48,821 nt of DNA, from positions 1 to 48,821 of the forward strand of contig DBNK01000032.1 of NCBI GenBank assembly GCA_002298335.1, read 5' to 3'. How positions within the stretch are numbered: the stretch's first letter is position 1; every line of letters begins with the position of its first letter. A model generated the notes under the pieces. That model did no database searches, had not been told where the DNA came from, and was given only the letters and a program-made list of their open reading frames with translations. A program made the translations under genes and the position numbers. Positions 15,659 through 26,043 of the stretch are shown here, piece by piece. The stretch comes from Thalassolituus sp. UBA674 (GTDB lineage Bacteria; Pseudomonadota; Gammaproteobacteria; Pseudomonadales; Oceanobacteraceae).

Positions 15659-18600
15659 TCAGTCGTCTGCGCGGCGGTGGCGGCTGGCCTGAGCCAGATC
15701 CAGCAGTTCACGCAGGGCCACCGCAATCATCGGATAGCTGAGTTCATCACGGCTGCGCAGATCAGCCAGCATGTTCTGCCAGCGGGTGACCAGCACCTCC
15801 TGCTCTGTCTTCCAGTGGGCGATGGCCTCTTCCAGCTCCATGTCATTGCCATGGGAGCGCAGAATACCCACGGTCAGTGAGCGCAGCTGCCAGTCGAGGT
15901 CATCCCGGAAGCTCTCCCGCGCCATGGCTTCCCAATGGTTGGTGGTTGGCAGGGCATTAACCTGTTCGATAAACCAGTTCACCGCCAGATGCTCACCCAC
16001 GGAGAAGTAAGCGTCGGCCACACGCATGATACCGTGGGCACTCTGGGTATTGGCTTCAATAATGCCCAGTGCCGCGTACAGCTCACCGGCACCGGCGGTC
16101 AGGGCTGCGAGGTCTTCCGGCACACCCATTTCACAGCGTTCTTCGAAAATGGCCTGCCAGCGTTTCAACGCGCGGCCTTTGAGAATGCTGCCGAGATTAC
16201 CGGCGATGTTCTGTACTTCGGCACGGAACAGCTCCACCTCCTGCACGATATCCACACGGCTGCGGCGGTTACGCAGGAACCAGTGCGTTGCACGCCGTAC
16301 CAGACGCATCAGCTCCGACATCATGTTTTCCTGCACACAGGTGTCGACCTTGTAGTCGAGTGCACAGATCTCTTCCCACAGATGCTTCAGATTGAAGGTA
16401 TCGCGCGCCGTCACATAGGCACGGGCAATATCAGGAATCGATGCACCGGTAGATTCTTTCATGCGGTTCACAAAGGTGATCCCCATGTAGTTGACCATAT
16501 CATTGGCCAGCTGCGTGGCAATGATTTCACGGTGCAGACGATGGTTCTGCAGAGGCCCGGCGAACTTATCCACCAGCGCTTCCGGGAAAGCCGTCGCGGC
16601 AATACGCGCAATGTACTTATCCTTGGCAATGGAGTTGTGGTTCAGGCGTTCTTTCAGGTCCGCCTTGGTGTAGGAAATCAGCACCGCCAGCTCCGGCCGG
16701 GTCAGACCGATGTTCTGGTTACGGCGCTCCTGCAGGGCATCGTCTTCCGGCAGAAATTCCAGACGGCGGTTGAGTTTGCCCGACTGTTCGTAATCACGGA
16801 TCAGACGGGTGTACTCATCAAAACGCGTACGGCACTCACGGTGCGCCAGTGCAATCGCCTGAGTCTGGTTGTAGTTATTTTTCAGCACCAGGTCGGCCAC
16901 GGCGCTGGTCTGATCCATAAAGATCTTGTCGCGCTGTTTACGGGTCAGGTCGCCAGCGTCCATCACCTCTTTGAGCATGATCTTCACGTTCACTTCATGG
17001 TCAGAACAGTCCACACCACCGGCGTTATCGATAAAGTCGGTGTACGACGCACCGCCGTTCAGCGCGTATTCAATACGGCCGAGCTGGGTCATACCCAGGT
17101 TACCGCCCTCACCCACCACACGCGCACGCAGTTCTTTACCGTTCACACGCAGAGCGTCGTTGGCTTTGTCACCCACCGAGGCATCGGTCTCAGCACTGGA
17201 TTTGATGTAAGTACCGATACCGCCGTTCCAGATCAGATCAACCTTGGCTTTGAGCAGCACGTTGATCAGATCATTCGGTGCCAGATGACTTTCATTGATG
17301 CCAAAACGCTCTTTCATTTCCGGCGTGATGGCAATGCGTTTAGCAGAGCGCGGGAACACGCCACCACCGGCTGAGATCAGCTCGGCGTTGTAATCCGACC
17401 AGGCAGAACGCGGCAGCTCAAACAGACGCTTACGCTCGGCAAAACTGCTGGCCGCATCCGGGTTCGGATCAATAAAGATATGCATATGGTTGAAGGCGGC
17501 AACCAGACAGATGTGTTCCGACAGCAGCATGCCGTTACCGAAGACGTCACCGGCCATATCACCGATACCGATCACGGTAAAATCCTGCTCCTGCACGTTC
17601 AGGCCACGTTCACGGAAGTGACGCTGCACAGACACCCAGGCACCCCGGGCGGTGATACCCATTTTCTTATGGTCATAACCGATGGAGCCACCTGAGGCGA
17701 ACGCATCACCGAGCCAGAAACCCCGTTTGACCGCAATTTCGTTGGCGATGTCTGAGAAGGTCGCTGTGCCCTTGTCGGCCGCGACCACCAGATACGGATC
17801 ATCCGGATCATGGCGGACGACGTTTTCGGGCGGTACGACTTTACCGTCGACCAGGTTATCGGTCACATCCAGCAGTGCACTGATGAAGGTCTGATAGCAG
17901 GCAATACCTTCGGCCAGAATCTCATCACGGGTGCCTTCTTTCGGCTGCTGCTTGGCAACGAAGCCACCTTTTGCACCCACAGGTACAATTACCGCATTTT
18001 TCACCTGCTGGGCTTTTACCAGACCCAGCACTTCGGTACGGAAGTCATCAATCCGGTCTGACCAGCGCAGACCACCACGGGCGACCTTGCCGCCACGCAG
18101 GTGCACACCTTCAATACGCGGTGAATACACAAAGATCTCAAACATCGGCCGTGGCAGTGGCATGTCGGAGACGTCGGCCGGGTTGATCTTGAACGACAGA
18201 TAGCCCTTCTCACCACCATCCTCAGCCGGCTGGTAATAGTTGGTTCTCAGTGTCGCCTTGATCAGCTCGATGTAACGGCGGATAGTGCGGTCTTCGTTGA
18301 GCTGCTCAACACCATCCAGTGCTTCCATGAGTTCGTTTTCACAGGCAGCAAAGGCCTGCGCACGATCTTCTTCACTGCTGAATTCATAACCGAAGCGCAG
18401 ATGGAACAGGCGCACCAGCTGCGCGCTGATGCTGATGTAACGCCCCAGAGTATCGGCGATGTAGCTTTCGGAAATGCCGAAGCGGATCTGCTTCATATAG
18501 CGCGCATAAGCACGCAGCAGAGCGATGTCTTTCCAACCCAGTTCAGCCCCCAGCACCAGACGGTTGAACGGATCGTTCTCAGCCTTGCCCAGCCAGATCG

Positions 18601-20500
18601 CCTGGAAAGCGTTCTGGAACAGCTCCTTCACTTCAGCAATGTTGATGCTGTCCGCCAGGGTGTAACGCAGAATGAAGTTATGCACCCAGATACGGCGGCC
18701 GTCTCCACAGGTGATTTCATACGGGTGCTCACCCAGAACCCGCAGGCCGAGGTTTTCCAGCACCGGCACCACATCAGAGAGCGGCAGAATGGTATCGGCA
18801 TTAAGCAGTTTGAAACGCAGCTGGCTGACGTCTTCCTCAATCTCACGGTAGAAGGTCATGGCGAGCTCGCCTTTTTTCATCGAGCTCATTTTTTCCATCA
18901 GCTGGATATCGGTTACGGCGGTCCGGGCCGAGAAATCTTCACGGTAACCGGCCGGGAACGCTCCGCGGTACTGGTTGTACTGCTCGTTACCCTTTTCTTC
19001 ACCCACCTGTTCGATCAGAGCAACGTGCAGGTCGTCTTCCCATGAGCGCACCACCTGGCGGATTTTCCGCTCTACCCGCTCAACGTTGAAATCAATGGGT
19101 TTGTCACGGTCCAGGCGGATCATGAAATGCGTCCGCGTCAGCACAGATTCCGAGAAATAGGTATTGAACTCGATATCGACCGGATCAAACTCATCGCGGA
19201 AAATCTGCTCCATTTTCAGGCGCAGTTCTGTGTTGTAGATATCGCGCGGGGTATAGGTCAGACAGGAAATGAATTTATTGTACGAGTCTTTGCGCATGTA
19301 GATTTTAGTCTGCCGGCGCTCCTGAATATTCAGGGTACTGATGGTGGTACGGAACAGCTCCTCCGCCATCGACTGGAACAGTTCATCACGCGGATACACT
19401 TCCAGAATGCGGTTCAGTTCCTTGCCGCTGTGACTCTGCGGATCAAAACCGGCCAGCTCACGCACGGCCATCAGTTTACGGCGGACGATCGGAATGTTAT
19501 TCGGAGTCTCGGTGTAGACGATGGAGGTGTACAGCCCCATGAAGCGCATACCATGCGTCACCCGACCTTTGTCATCGTGGAACTTCACCACCACATAATC
19601 CGGATATGCCGGGCGGTGAACGCGGCAACGGGTGCCCGACTTCATAAAATCAATCAGGGATTCACCGGTAACAAAGTCACGGGTCTCAACCGGCAGATCA
19701 TTCAGGCGTACGCGTTCATGACGGGCTTTATAACGGCGGAAAATACCCCGGTCGAACGACTCATCCCGGGTGATGTATTCATCACCATCAATCATCTCTA
19801 CTTTGAATTCGTCATAGGCGAGGAAGGTGAAATGGTCATTAATCAGCCACTGCATAAAAGCAGCGGCTTCGGCGTGCTGGGTACTGTCTTTGTCTACCGC
19901 CTCCTGTTTCAGGGAGTCAGCCACAGCCTGTGCCTTGGCAGCCATATCCGGGAAGTCACGGACACAGATGTTCACATCCTCCAGCACCGCTTCAAACTCA
20001 CTGGCCAGAGTCTCGAGCAAGGCTTTATCCGAGTGCCGGTCCACTTCGATGTAAATAATGGCTTCCGCCGTTTTGCCCTTGCCGGGCTTGGTCCATTCGG
20101 TATTGGTTTTAAGCTGACCTTTATCATCGCGGTTGGCGTGCAGCACACAGTAATGAATTGCGTGCAGCGAGATATGCCGTGCATTCAGCTGGATGCGGAT
20201 GGAGTCGATCAGGAACGGCATGTTCTCATACACAATCTCGATGACGGTGTGTGACGACTGCCAGCCGTGGTTCTCATGATCCGGATTGAATACCCGGACT
20301 TTTGGCACGCCCGGCTCACGCTGCTGAATAAACTGCCAGCTGGACAGCGCGGCGCCGTAGAGGTCCTCCACCGGACGGGCAAGGATCTCGTCATCCGGTG
20401 CACCGGAATAGTAAAGATCTGCAAATTTCGTCAGCTGTTCAGCTTTTGCTTGGCTGTTACGTTCTGAAATCAGCGTGTGGAAAGGGCTCAGCATTTTCAT
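15659..20500 (-). CDS. gdhB: NAD-specific glutamate dehydrogenase, 180-kDa class
   Basis: A 1613-residue enzyme of the large NAD-GDH class (Pseudomonas GdhB, Streptomyces type), which deaminates glutamate to 2-oxoglutarate for catabolism. The first about 700 residues form the regulatory N-terminal part with ACT-like segments. The catalytic core is about 740-1210, with VPVGAKGGF containing Lys844 and a following Rossmann region with GIGDMAGDVFGNG. The C-terminal 350 residues are the helical tail special to this class. Length is the class norm. Expression alone on the minus strand, divergent from moxR, is suggested by the 227-bp intergenic region. Confidence 0.96.
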   Translation of the reverse strand: MKMLSPFHTLISERNSQAKAEQLTKFADLYYSGAPDDEILARPVEDLYGAALSSWQFIQQREPGVPKVRVFNPDHENHGWQSSHTVIEIVYENMPFLIDSIRIQLNARHISLHAIHYCVLHANRDDKGQLKTNTEWTKPGKGKTAEAIIYIEVDRHSDKALLETLASEFEAVLEDVNICVRDFPDMAAKAQAVADSLKQEAVDKDSTQHAEAAAFMQWLINDHFTFLAYDEFKVEMIDGDEYITRDESFDRGIFRRYKARHERVRLNDLPVETRDFVTGESLIDFMKSGTRCRVHRPAYPDYVVVKFHDDKGRVTHGMRFMGLYTSIVYTETPNNIPIVRRKLMAVRELAGFDPQSHSGKELNRILEVYPRDELFQSMAEELFRTTISTLNIQERRQTKIYMRKDSYNKFISCLTYTPRDIYNTELRLKMEQIFRDEFDPVDIEFNTYFSESVLTRTHFMIRLDRDKPIDFNVERVERKIRQVVRSWEDDLHVALIEQVGEEKGNEQYNQYRGAFPAGYREDFSARTAVTDIQLMEKMSSMKKGELAMTFYREIEEDVSQLRFKLLNADTILPLSDVVPVLENLGLRVLGEHPYEITCGDGRRIWVHNFILRYTLADSINIAEVKELFQNAFQAIWLGKAENDPFNRLVLGAELGWKDIALLRAYARYMKQIRFGISESYIADTLGRYISISAQLVRLFHLRFGYEFSSEEDRAQAFAACENELMEALDGVEQLNEDRTIRRYIELIKATLRTNYYQPAEDGGEKGYLSFKINPADVSDMPLPRPMFEIFVYSPRIEGVHLRGGKVARGGLRWSDRIDDFRTEVLGLVKAQQVKNAVIVPVGAKGGFVAKQQPKEGTRDEILAEGIACYQTFISALLDVTDNLVDGKVVPPENVVRHDPDDPYLVVAADKGTATFSDIANEIAVKRGFWLGDAFASGGSIGYDHKKMGITARGAWVSVQRHFRERGLNVQEQDFTVIGIGDMAGDVFGNGMLLSEHICLVAAFNHMHIFIDPNPDAASSFAERKRLFELPRSAWSDYNAELISAGGGVFPRSAKRIAITPEMKERFGINESHLAPNDLINVLLKAKVDLIWNGGIGTYIKSSAETDASVGDKANDALRVNGKELRARVVGEGGNLGMTQLGRIEYALNGGASYTDFIDNAGGVDCSDHEVNVKIMLKEVMDAGDLTRKQRDKIFMDQTSAVADLVLKNNYNQTQAIALAHRECRTRFDEYTRLIRDYEQSGKLNRRLEFLPEDDALQERRNQNIGLTRPELAVLISYTKADLKERLNHNSIAKDKYIARIAATAFPEALVDKFAGPLQNHRLHREIIATQLANDMVNYMGITFVNRMKESTGASIPDIARAYVTARDTFNLKHLWEEICALDYKVDTCVQENMMSELMRLVRRATHWFLRNRRSRVDIVQEVELFRAEVQNIAGNLGSILKGRALKRWQAIFEERCEMGVPEDLAALTAGAGELYAALGIIEANTQSAHGIMRVADAYFSVGEHLAVNWFIEQVNALPTTNHWEAMARESFRDDLDWQLRSLTVGILRSHGNDMELEEAIAHWKTEQEVLVTRWQNMLADLRSRDELSYPMIAVALRELLDLAQASRHRRADD

Positions 20501-20651
20501 AGACTCACCAGTATTTACCTTACTTTCAGCTTAGACCATCTGCGGATACAGAGGTGTGGCTGTCTGAGCATCAAATGTAGCAGAAGTTTTTTTACGGTTT
20601 TTTACCCGGCAAAACACCCAAGAACTTTAAGGAAAGCGTAAGATCAGAGCA

Positions 20652-20679
20652 TTGACCCGGCCTGACGAGGCACTAAAAT
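20652..20679 (+). promoter_or_regulatory. Candidate sigma-70 promoter of the moxR-bat operon
   Basis: TTGACC (20652-20657) and TAAAAT (20674-20679) are 16 bp apart, 48 bp before the moxR start. The match is good at both boxes. It lies within the gdhB-moxR divergent region. Confidence 0.6.
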
Positions 20680-20727
20680 CCCGTTACCCGCCGTGATTCG
20701 CCATAACAACAAGACCAGACGAGAGAT

Positions 20728-21687
20728 ATGACACTACAGCAAGGTTTCCAGCAGTTACGCCAGGCGCTGCAGACACAGATCATCGGGCAGCCTGTTCTGG
20801 TAGAACGCCTGCTTCTCACCCTCCTCGCTGATGGCCACCTGCTGGTCGAAGGCGCCCCCGGTCTGGCCAAGACCAAAGCCATTAACGCTCTGGCCGAACA
20901 TATAGAAGGCGAATTCAAACGCGTTCAGTTCACGCCGGATCTGTTGCCGGGAGATATTACCGGTACCGAAATTTACCGCCCACAGACTCAGACCTTTGAT
21001 TTTCAGGCCGGTCCGATTTTCCACAACCTGATTCTCGCCGATGAGATCAACCGGGCTCCGGCCAAAGTGCAGAGTGCGCTGCTGGAAGCCATGGCCGAGC
21101 GCCAGGTCACGGTTGGTGGTGTGACCCGCCGTCTGCCGGATGTCTTTATGGTAATGGCGACCCAGAACCCGATTGAACAGGAAGGCACTTACCCCTTGCC
21201 GGAAGCCCAGCTCGACCGCTTCCTGATGCACGTCAAAATCGGTTACCCGGATGCCTCCGCTGAACAGGCCATTCTCAAGCTGGCCAGAGGCGAGGCGCTG
21301 AACACTCCGGTGCATACCGCCGCAGAACTGACCCAGAACCAGATTCTTGAAGCCCGTAAAGAAGTCCTCAGTCTGCATATGAGCGACGCAGTTGAGCAGT
21401 ACCTGGTACAGCTGATTCTGGCCACCCGTGACCCATCCCCCTACAGTGCGGATCTGGCCCGCTGGATCGAATTCGGCGCCAGCCCGCGAGGCACCATCGC
21501 TCTTGACCGTTGTGCCCGGGCCAATGCCTGGCTGGCCGGACGCGATTACGTCAGCCCGGACGATGTCCGGGCCGTCGCCCACGACGTCCTGCGTCATCGC
21601 CTGCTGCTGACCTACGAAGCCGAAGCCAGTGGTCTGAGCGCCAGCCGCGTGATTGACATGCTGCTTGAGCAGGTGCCGGTTGCCTGA
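20728..21687 (+). CDS. MoxR-family AAA+ ATPase
   Basis: A 319-residue AAA+ chaperone-like ATPase of the MoxR family. Walker A GAPGLAKT is at 42-49 and Walker B LILADE at 101-106, followed by INRAPAK; the ATQNP sensor-1 motif lies near residue 150 and the helical lid occupies the last 100 residues. MoxR ATPases work with von Willebrand A proteins, here encoded downstream, and are thought to assemble or activate cell-envelope or enzyme complexes. It is the first gene of a six-gene operon, and its stop overlaps the next ATG (TGATG). GAGAG precedes the start. Confidence 0.95.
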   Translation: MTLQQGFQQLRQALQTQIIGQPVLVERLLLTLLADGHLLVEGAPGLAKTKAINALAEHIEGEFKRVQFTPDLLPGDITGTEIYRPQTQTFDFQAGPIFHNLILADEINRAPAKVQSALLEAMAERQVTVGGVTRRLPDVFMVMATQNPIEQEGTYPLPEAQLDRFLMHVKIGYPDASAEQAILKLARGEALNTPVHTAAELTQNQILEARKEVLSLHMSDAVEQYLVQLILATRDPSPYSADLARWIEFGASPRGTIALDRCARANAWLAGRDYVSPDDVRAVAHDVLRHRLLLTYEAEASGLSASRVIDMLLEQVPVA

Positions 21688-22622
21688 TGCCCTACCAGGA
21701 GTTCTCCACCGGGACGCAGATTGATCCGGCGCGTCTGGCCGGTCTGAGTGCGCTGGCGCGGCTGTTGCCACTGCATAAGCAGAAAAAAATCCTCAACGAT
21801 CAGGCCGGGGTTTACAGCTCTGCCCTGCGCGGACGCGGGATTGATTTTGCCGAAGTGCGCGAATATCAGGCCGGAGATGATATCCGTGCCATGGACTGGC
21901 GTGTCACGGCACGTACCAGTCAGGCCCATATCAAGGTTTTCCGCGAAGAACGCGAGCGCCCGGTCCTGCTGGTCTGCGATCTGCGTGCATCTATGAACTT
22001 CGGAACCCGCCGGGCGCTGAAACGCGTCGTCGCAGCCGATATCGCCGCCCTGTTCGGCTGGTCAGCCATTGCCAACGGCGACCGCGTCGGCAGCCTGATT
22101 TTCAACGACGATGAAGAACACGACCTGCGCCCACACACCGGCCGCAAAGCACTGATGACGCTGTTGCATCAGCTCAGTAATATGCCGCTGTCTGCTCCGG
22201 CCGACAGTGCCGGACGTATGTTGCAGATCTGCCGCCACATTGCCCGGGTGGCACGCCCCGGCACTGCCATTTACCTCATCAGTGACTGGCACGGTTTTGA
22301 TGAAGAATGCGAACGTGCTCTGTTTCCGGTCAGCCGTCATTGCGACCTGACGGCGGTGCACATCAGTGACCCCTTTGAAAGCCAGCTGCCGACCGGGGAC
22401 TTTGCCCTGACCGACGGTCAGCGCCGCTCCGCACTGCACATCACGCCGAAAGCCCGGGAACAGCACATTGCCCAATGGCAGAACACCCTGAGTGAGCTGC
22501 AACACCGGATGAACCGCCTGCGCATCCCGCTGACCCTGATCAGCACCCACGCCGACCCGTTGGATCAGCTGCGCCCCGGATTCGGCCTCACCTCTTCCGG
22601 CCACAGAGGCGGCCGCTCATGA
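21687..22622 (+). CDS. DUF58 domain protein of the Bat operon
   Basis: A 311-residue protein with the DUF58 hallmark GRGIDFAEVREYQAGDDIRAMDW in its first third (about 47-70), followed by a VWA-like alpha/beta region (VLLVCDLRASM at about 93-103). It has no membrane segment, so it is cytoplasmic or peripheral. DUF58 proteins accompany MoxR ATPases in almost all such operons and are presumed substrates or adaptors. It overlaps moxR by 1 nt and the following DUF4381 gene by 4 nt. Confidence 0.93.
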   Translation: MPYQEFSTGTQIDPARLAGLSALARLLPLHKQKKILNDQAGVYSSALRGRGIDFAEVREYQAGDDIRAMDWRVTARTSQAHIKVFREERERPVLLVCDLRASMNFGTRRALKRVVAADIAALFGWSAIANGDRVGSLIFNDDEEHDLRPHTGRKALMTLLHQLSNMPLSAPADSAGRMLQICRHIARVARPGTAIYLISDWHGFDEECERALFPVSRHCDLTAVHISDPFESQLPTGDFALTDGQRRSALHITPKAREQHIAQWQNTLSELQHRMNRLRIPLTLISTHADPLDQLRPGFGLTSSGHRGGRS

Positions 22623-23134
22623 ACCCGGTTATGCCTCAGCCACAGGCGGCACTGCCACTGGCCGATATCGTCCAGCCGGACCCGGTTGGTCTCTGGCCGC
22701 TGGCACCCGGGTGGTGGCTACTGATTATTCTGACGCTGGCTCTGCTCGTAGCAGCCGTTATGCTGCTGCGTCAGCTGCTGAAAATACGCCGCCTGCGGCG
22801 TCAGGCGCTGGCGCTGATCGACGCCGCCCGTGATCGTTATGAGGCCGGGGGTGATGCCAGTAATTACTGCAGTGAAATCAATCAGGCACTGAAGCGCTAC
22901 TGGCGTTTTTACAACGCAGATCCGGCCATTGTCACCAGCGACGGGGATGCCTGGATTGCTCTGCTCAACCGCCAGTGCAGCAGCATCATTTTCCATGAGC
23001 GTATCGCCGATTCACTGGCCCAGGGCCCCTACCGCAAAATCGCCCGCCTGAACGTCGAAGTCATTGATCAGGCCGCCCGTGACTGGCTCAGCAAAGCGCC
23101 GGTGCGCAAATTAAGGAGCAGTCTCCATGCTTGA
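22619..23134 (+). CDS. DUF4381 family membrane protein of the Bat operon
   Basis: A 171-residue protein with one clear membrane helix (about residues 28-52, WWLLIILTLALLVAAVMLL) after a short N-terminal part with LADIVQPDPVGLWPLAPGWW, the DUF4381 signature. The cytoplasmic C-terminal domain (about 60-171) is helical. Its function is unknown, and it always accompanies moxR/VWA genes. It overlaps the genes on either side by 4 and 8 nt. Confidence 0.88.
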   Translation: MNPVMPQPQAALPLADIVQPDPVGLWPLAPGWWLLIILTLALLVAAVMLLRQLLKIRRLRRQALALIDAARDRYEAGGDASNYCSEINQALKRYWRFYNADPAIVTSDGDAWIALLNRQCSSIIFHERIADSLAQGPYRKIARLNVEVIDQAARDWLSKAPVRKLRSSLHA

Positions 23135-24110
23135 TCTGCTCTGGCCTTTCGCCCTGGCGCTGCTGCCTTTACCCTTGATCGTGCGTTGGCTGATGCCTGC
23201 GCGCAATGCCGGCCAGGCCGCGCTGAAAGTGGCCGATACCGGTTTCTGGCAGGTATCCGACAGCCTTGCCGGAAAGCCATCCGCGCCCAGATCCGTCAGC
23301 TGGCTGCTGCCCTCCCTGATCTGGCTGGCCTTGCTGCTGGCGCTGGCCCGCCCGGTCTGGGTCGGTGATGCCATCCGCCTGCCGGCCAGTGGCCGTGATC
23401 TGATGCTGGCGGTGGACATCTCCGGCAGTATGGATACCGGTGATATGCGCATCAACGGTCAGCAGGTGAACCGCCTGACGCTGGTGAAACACGTGCTCAA
23501 CGATTTCATCACCCGCCGCGAAGGTGACCGTCTCGGCCTGATCCTGTTTGGCTCCAATGCGTATCTGCAGACGCCACTGACCTTTGACCGTGAAACCGTA
23601 CGCACCTTTCTGAATGAATCTGCACTGGGCCTTGCCGGAAAGAAAACCGCCATCGGTGATGCCATTGCCCTGGCAGCCAAGCGCATGCGCAATAACCCGT
23701 CCGACAGTCAGGTGCTGGTGTTGCTGACCGACGGTGAAAACACCGCCGGCAGTATCGAGCCCCAGCGCGCGGCGGAAGTTGCAGCGAAAATGGGCATCCG
23801 CATTCATACCATCGGACTCGGTGCCGACAGCATGGAGATCCCGAGCTTCTTCGGCAGCCGCCAGATCAACCCCTCGCGTGAACTGGATGAAACCCTGCTG
23901 ACCAATATCGCCACCTCCACCGGCGGCCAGTTCTTCCGCGCCCGCAATACCGAAGAGCTGGAGAAGATTTACCAGTTGATCGACCAGCTGGAGCCGACGG
24001 AAAAAGACGAAAAAACCTACCGCCCGGAAAGCAGTCTGATGCACTGGCCACTGCTGGCCGCCCTGCTGCTCAGCTGGCTGCAGCTGCTGCTGATGCGGAG
24101 GGCTGGATAA
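23127..24110 (+). CDS. batA: Von Willebrand A membrane protein BatA
   Basis: A 327-residue inner-membrane protein. Membrane helices lie at about 5-22, 58-77 and 305-325, and the VWA domain between them has the MIDAS motif DISGSM at 97-102 plus LTDGENTAG. The domain binds a divalent metal and probably protein partners on the periplasmic side. Bat proteins were named for aerotolerance in Bacteroides; in proteobacteria they are associated with stress tolerance. It lies 1 nt before the next gene in a coupled operon. Confidence 0.92.
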   Translation: MLDLLWPFALALLPLPLIVRWLMPARNAGQAALKVADTGFWQVSDSLAGKPSAPRSVSWLLPSLIWLALLLALARPVWVGDAIRLPASGRDLMLAVDISGSMDTGDMRINGQQVNRLTLVKHVLNDFITRREGDRLGLILFGSNAYLQTPLTFDRETVRTFLNESALGLAGKKTAIGDAIALAAKRMRNNPSDSQVLVLLTDGENTAGSIEPQRAAEVAAKMGIRIHTIGLGADSMEIPSFFGSRQINPSRELDETLLTNIATSTGGQFFRARNTEELEKIYQLIDQLEPTEKDEKTYRPESSLMHWPLLAALLLSWLQLLLMRRAG

Positions 24111-24111
24111 C

Positions 24112-26043
24112 ATGAACGAATTCCTGACCAACCTGCACCTGCTCAGACCCCTGTGGCTGTTCCTCCTGATTCCGGCGCTGGTCATGGCCGCCCTGCTGCT
24201 GCGCCGTCACTTCCGTGCCGGGCAGTGGCAACAGCACATCGACCCGGAACTGCAGAGTTACATGCTGGATCAGGCGCCGGGCAGACAATCCCGCGGTGGC
24301 GTCTGGCTGGTGATTCTGGCCTGGGTCATCGCCATTGTTGCCCTGTCCGGACCCAGCTGGGAACGGCGCCCGGTGCCTGTCATCAGCAACCCGGATGCAC
24401 TGGTGATCATCCTCGATATGTCGCTGTCGATGGGCGCTCAGGATGTGTCACCGACCCGCGCTATCCGCGCCATTCACAAGGCCACCGATGTTCTGCGGGG
24501 CCGTCCGGACAGCCTCACCGCCGTCATCGCCTACGCCGGTGATGCCCACACGGTTGTGCCCTTCACCGATGATCACGCCACCATCGAGCACCTGCTGACC
24601 TCGCTGTCGCCGGAGATCATGCCGAAACTCGGCAGCCGTCCGGACAAAGCCATCGAGCTGGCGAAAAAAATGATGACCGATACCGAACTCAGCAAAGCCT
24701 CGCTGCTGATGATTACCGACGGTATCCGCAATCAGGATATCCCGGCCATGCGCCAGCTGCTGACCTCCGACACGCCGCTGTCGGTGATTGCCGTAGGCAC
24801 ACCACAGGGCGCACCGATTTCCCTCGGCGGTGAAGGCTTCCTCAAAGACGATCAGGGCAACATCATTCTGCCCAGACTGGATACCCGGCCACTGCAGGCG
24901 CTGTATGACGAAACCGGCAGCCACTGGAAGCTCCTCAGCTACGACGACAGCGACTGGAAAAGCCTGCTGGGGCGCATTGATTTCTCTGACGCCACACTGG
25001 CCGATGACCGCACCATTGAGCGCTGGATTGATTCCGGTTACTGGCTGATCCTGCTGCTGTTACCTGTGGCTCTGTTCAGCTTCCGCCGCGGTGTGGTTTT
25101 TATTCTGCCGCTACTGTTCCTGATGCAACCGCAACAGGCTGATGCTCTGGAATGGAATGATCTGTGGCAGACCCGTGACCAACAGGGTCAGGCGCTGCTG
25201 GAAAGTGACCCGGCTGCAGCTGCCAATACCTTTGAAGACCCCATGTGGCGCGGTACCGCCAACTACCGGGCGGGCAATTATGAGCAGGCCGCCAAAGACT
25301 TCGCCATGCTCGACACCCCCGATGCCCATTACAACCAGGGCAATGCACTGGCGCAGAGCGGTGAGTATGAAAAAGCGCTGGATGCCTACGACAAAGCACT
25401 GGAGCAGCAGCCAGAGTTTGCTGACGCTGAAAAGAACCGCAAACTGATTCAGGACCTGCTGGATCAACAGCAACAACAGGACCAGCAGAATCAGCAGGAC
25501 GGCCAACAAGGCGATCAGGGCCAACAGAGTCAGGATCAGCAACAGAACGGCGGCTCTGATCAGAACTCTGAGCAGAACCCGTCGGACTCGCAGAGTCAGA
25601 ACAGCGACTCTCAGGACAGTCAGAGTAGCAACCAGGATTCGTCCTCACAGCAGAGCCAGAGTGATGCCGACCGGCAGGAAGACGACGACTACGCTGATCA
25701 GCAGGCACAACAGAATGCCGCTGACCCGTCCTCTCAGCCTGAGCCGCCGACAGATGACAGCACCTCCAATGCAGAACAGTCGCCGCAGGATGATTCTGAG
25801 GAAACAGAACGCCAGGAAGGCGCAGCTCAGCCTGCTGAAGAACAGCCGCAGGACCAGCCCGCTGCGCAGCAGCAGGCAGCCAGCGCCAGCGATGCTCTGG
25901 ATGACCTGAGCCCCGAGCAGCGCACGGCGGTAGAAACCATTCTGAACGAAGTACCCGATGACCCCGGCCTGCTGATGAAGCGCAAATTCCTGTATCAATA
26001 CCGTCAGCAGGGTGATCAGACCGAAGAGGATCAATTATGGTGA
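24112..26043 (+). CDS. batB: Fused BatB/BatC: VWA domain, TPR and Gln/Ser-rich tail
   Basis: A 643-residue fusion. Membrane helices lie at about 13-30 and 64-80, a VWA domain follows with MIDAS DMSLSM (102-107), and a third helix pair at about 305-345. A TPR segment (about 385-445, AQSGEYEKALDAYDKALEQQP) corresponds to BatC, followed by about 130 residues of low-complexity Gln/Ser/Asp repeats (455-600). The last 50 residues (LSPEQRTAVETILNEVPDDPGLL) are the conserved BatC tail. The tail probably projects into the periplasm as a flexible linker. It overlaps batD by 7 nt. The fusion is common in gammaproteobacteria. Confidence 0.92.
   Translation: MNEFLTNLHLLRPLWLFLLIPALVMAALLLRRHFRAGQWQQHIDPELQSYMLDQAPGRQSRGGVWLVILAWVIAIVALSGPSWERRPVPVISNPDALVIILDMSLSMGAQDVSPTRAIRAIHKATDVLRGRPDSLTAVIAYAGDAHTVVPFTDDHATIEHLLTSLSPEIMPKLGSRPDKAIELAKKMMTDTELSKASLLMITDGIRNQDIPAMRQLLTSDTPLSVIAVGTPQGAPISLGGEGFLKDDQGNIILPRLDTRPLQALYDETGSHWKLLSYDDSDWKSLLGRIDFSDATLADDRTIERWIDSGYWLILLLLPVALFSFRRGVVFILPLLFLMQPQQADALEWNDLWQTRDQQGQALLESDPAAAANTFEDPMWRGTANYRAGNYEQAAKDFAMLDTPDAHYNQGNALAQSGEYEKALDAYDKALEQQPEFADAEKNRKLIQDLLDQQQQQDQQNQQDGQQGDQGQQSQDQQQNGGSDQNSEQNPSDSQSQNSDSQDSQSSNQDSSSQQSQSDADRQEDDDYADQQAQQNAADPSSQPEPPTDDSTSNAEQSPQDDSEETERQEGAAQPAEEQPQDQPAAQQQAASASDALDDLSPEQRTAVETILNEVPDDPGLLMKRKFLYQYRQQGDQTEEDQLW

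Noticed and set aside
15935..20254. Long plus-strand frames (479 and 375 codons, among others)
   Set aside because: They are antisense to gdhB, a gene with clear family identity over its full length; their residue composition is rich in His, Gln and Arg, as expected of antisense shadows.
20755..21771. A 338-codon minus-strand frame
   Set aside because: Antisense to moxR, whose Walker motifs confirm the plus-strand gene.
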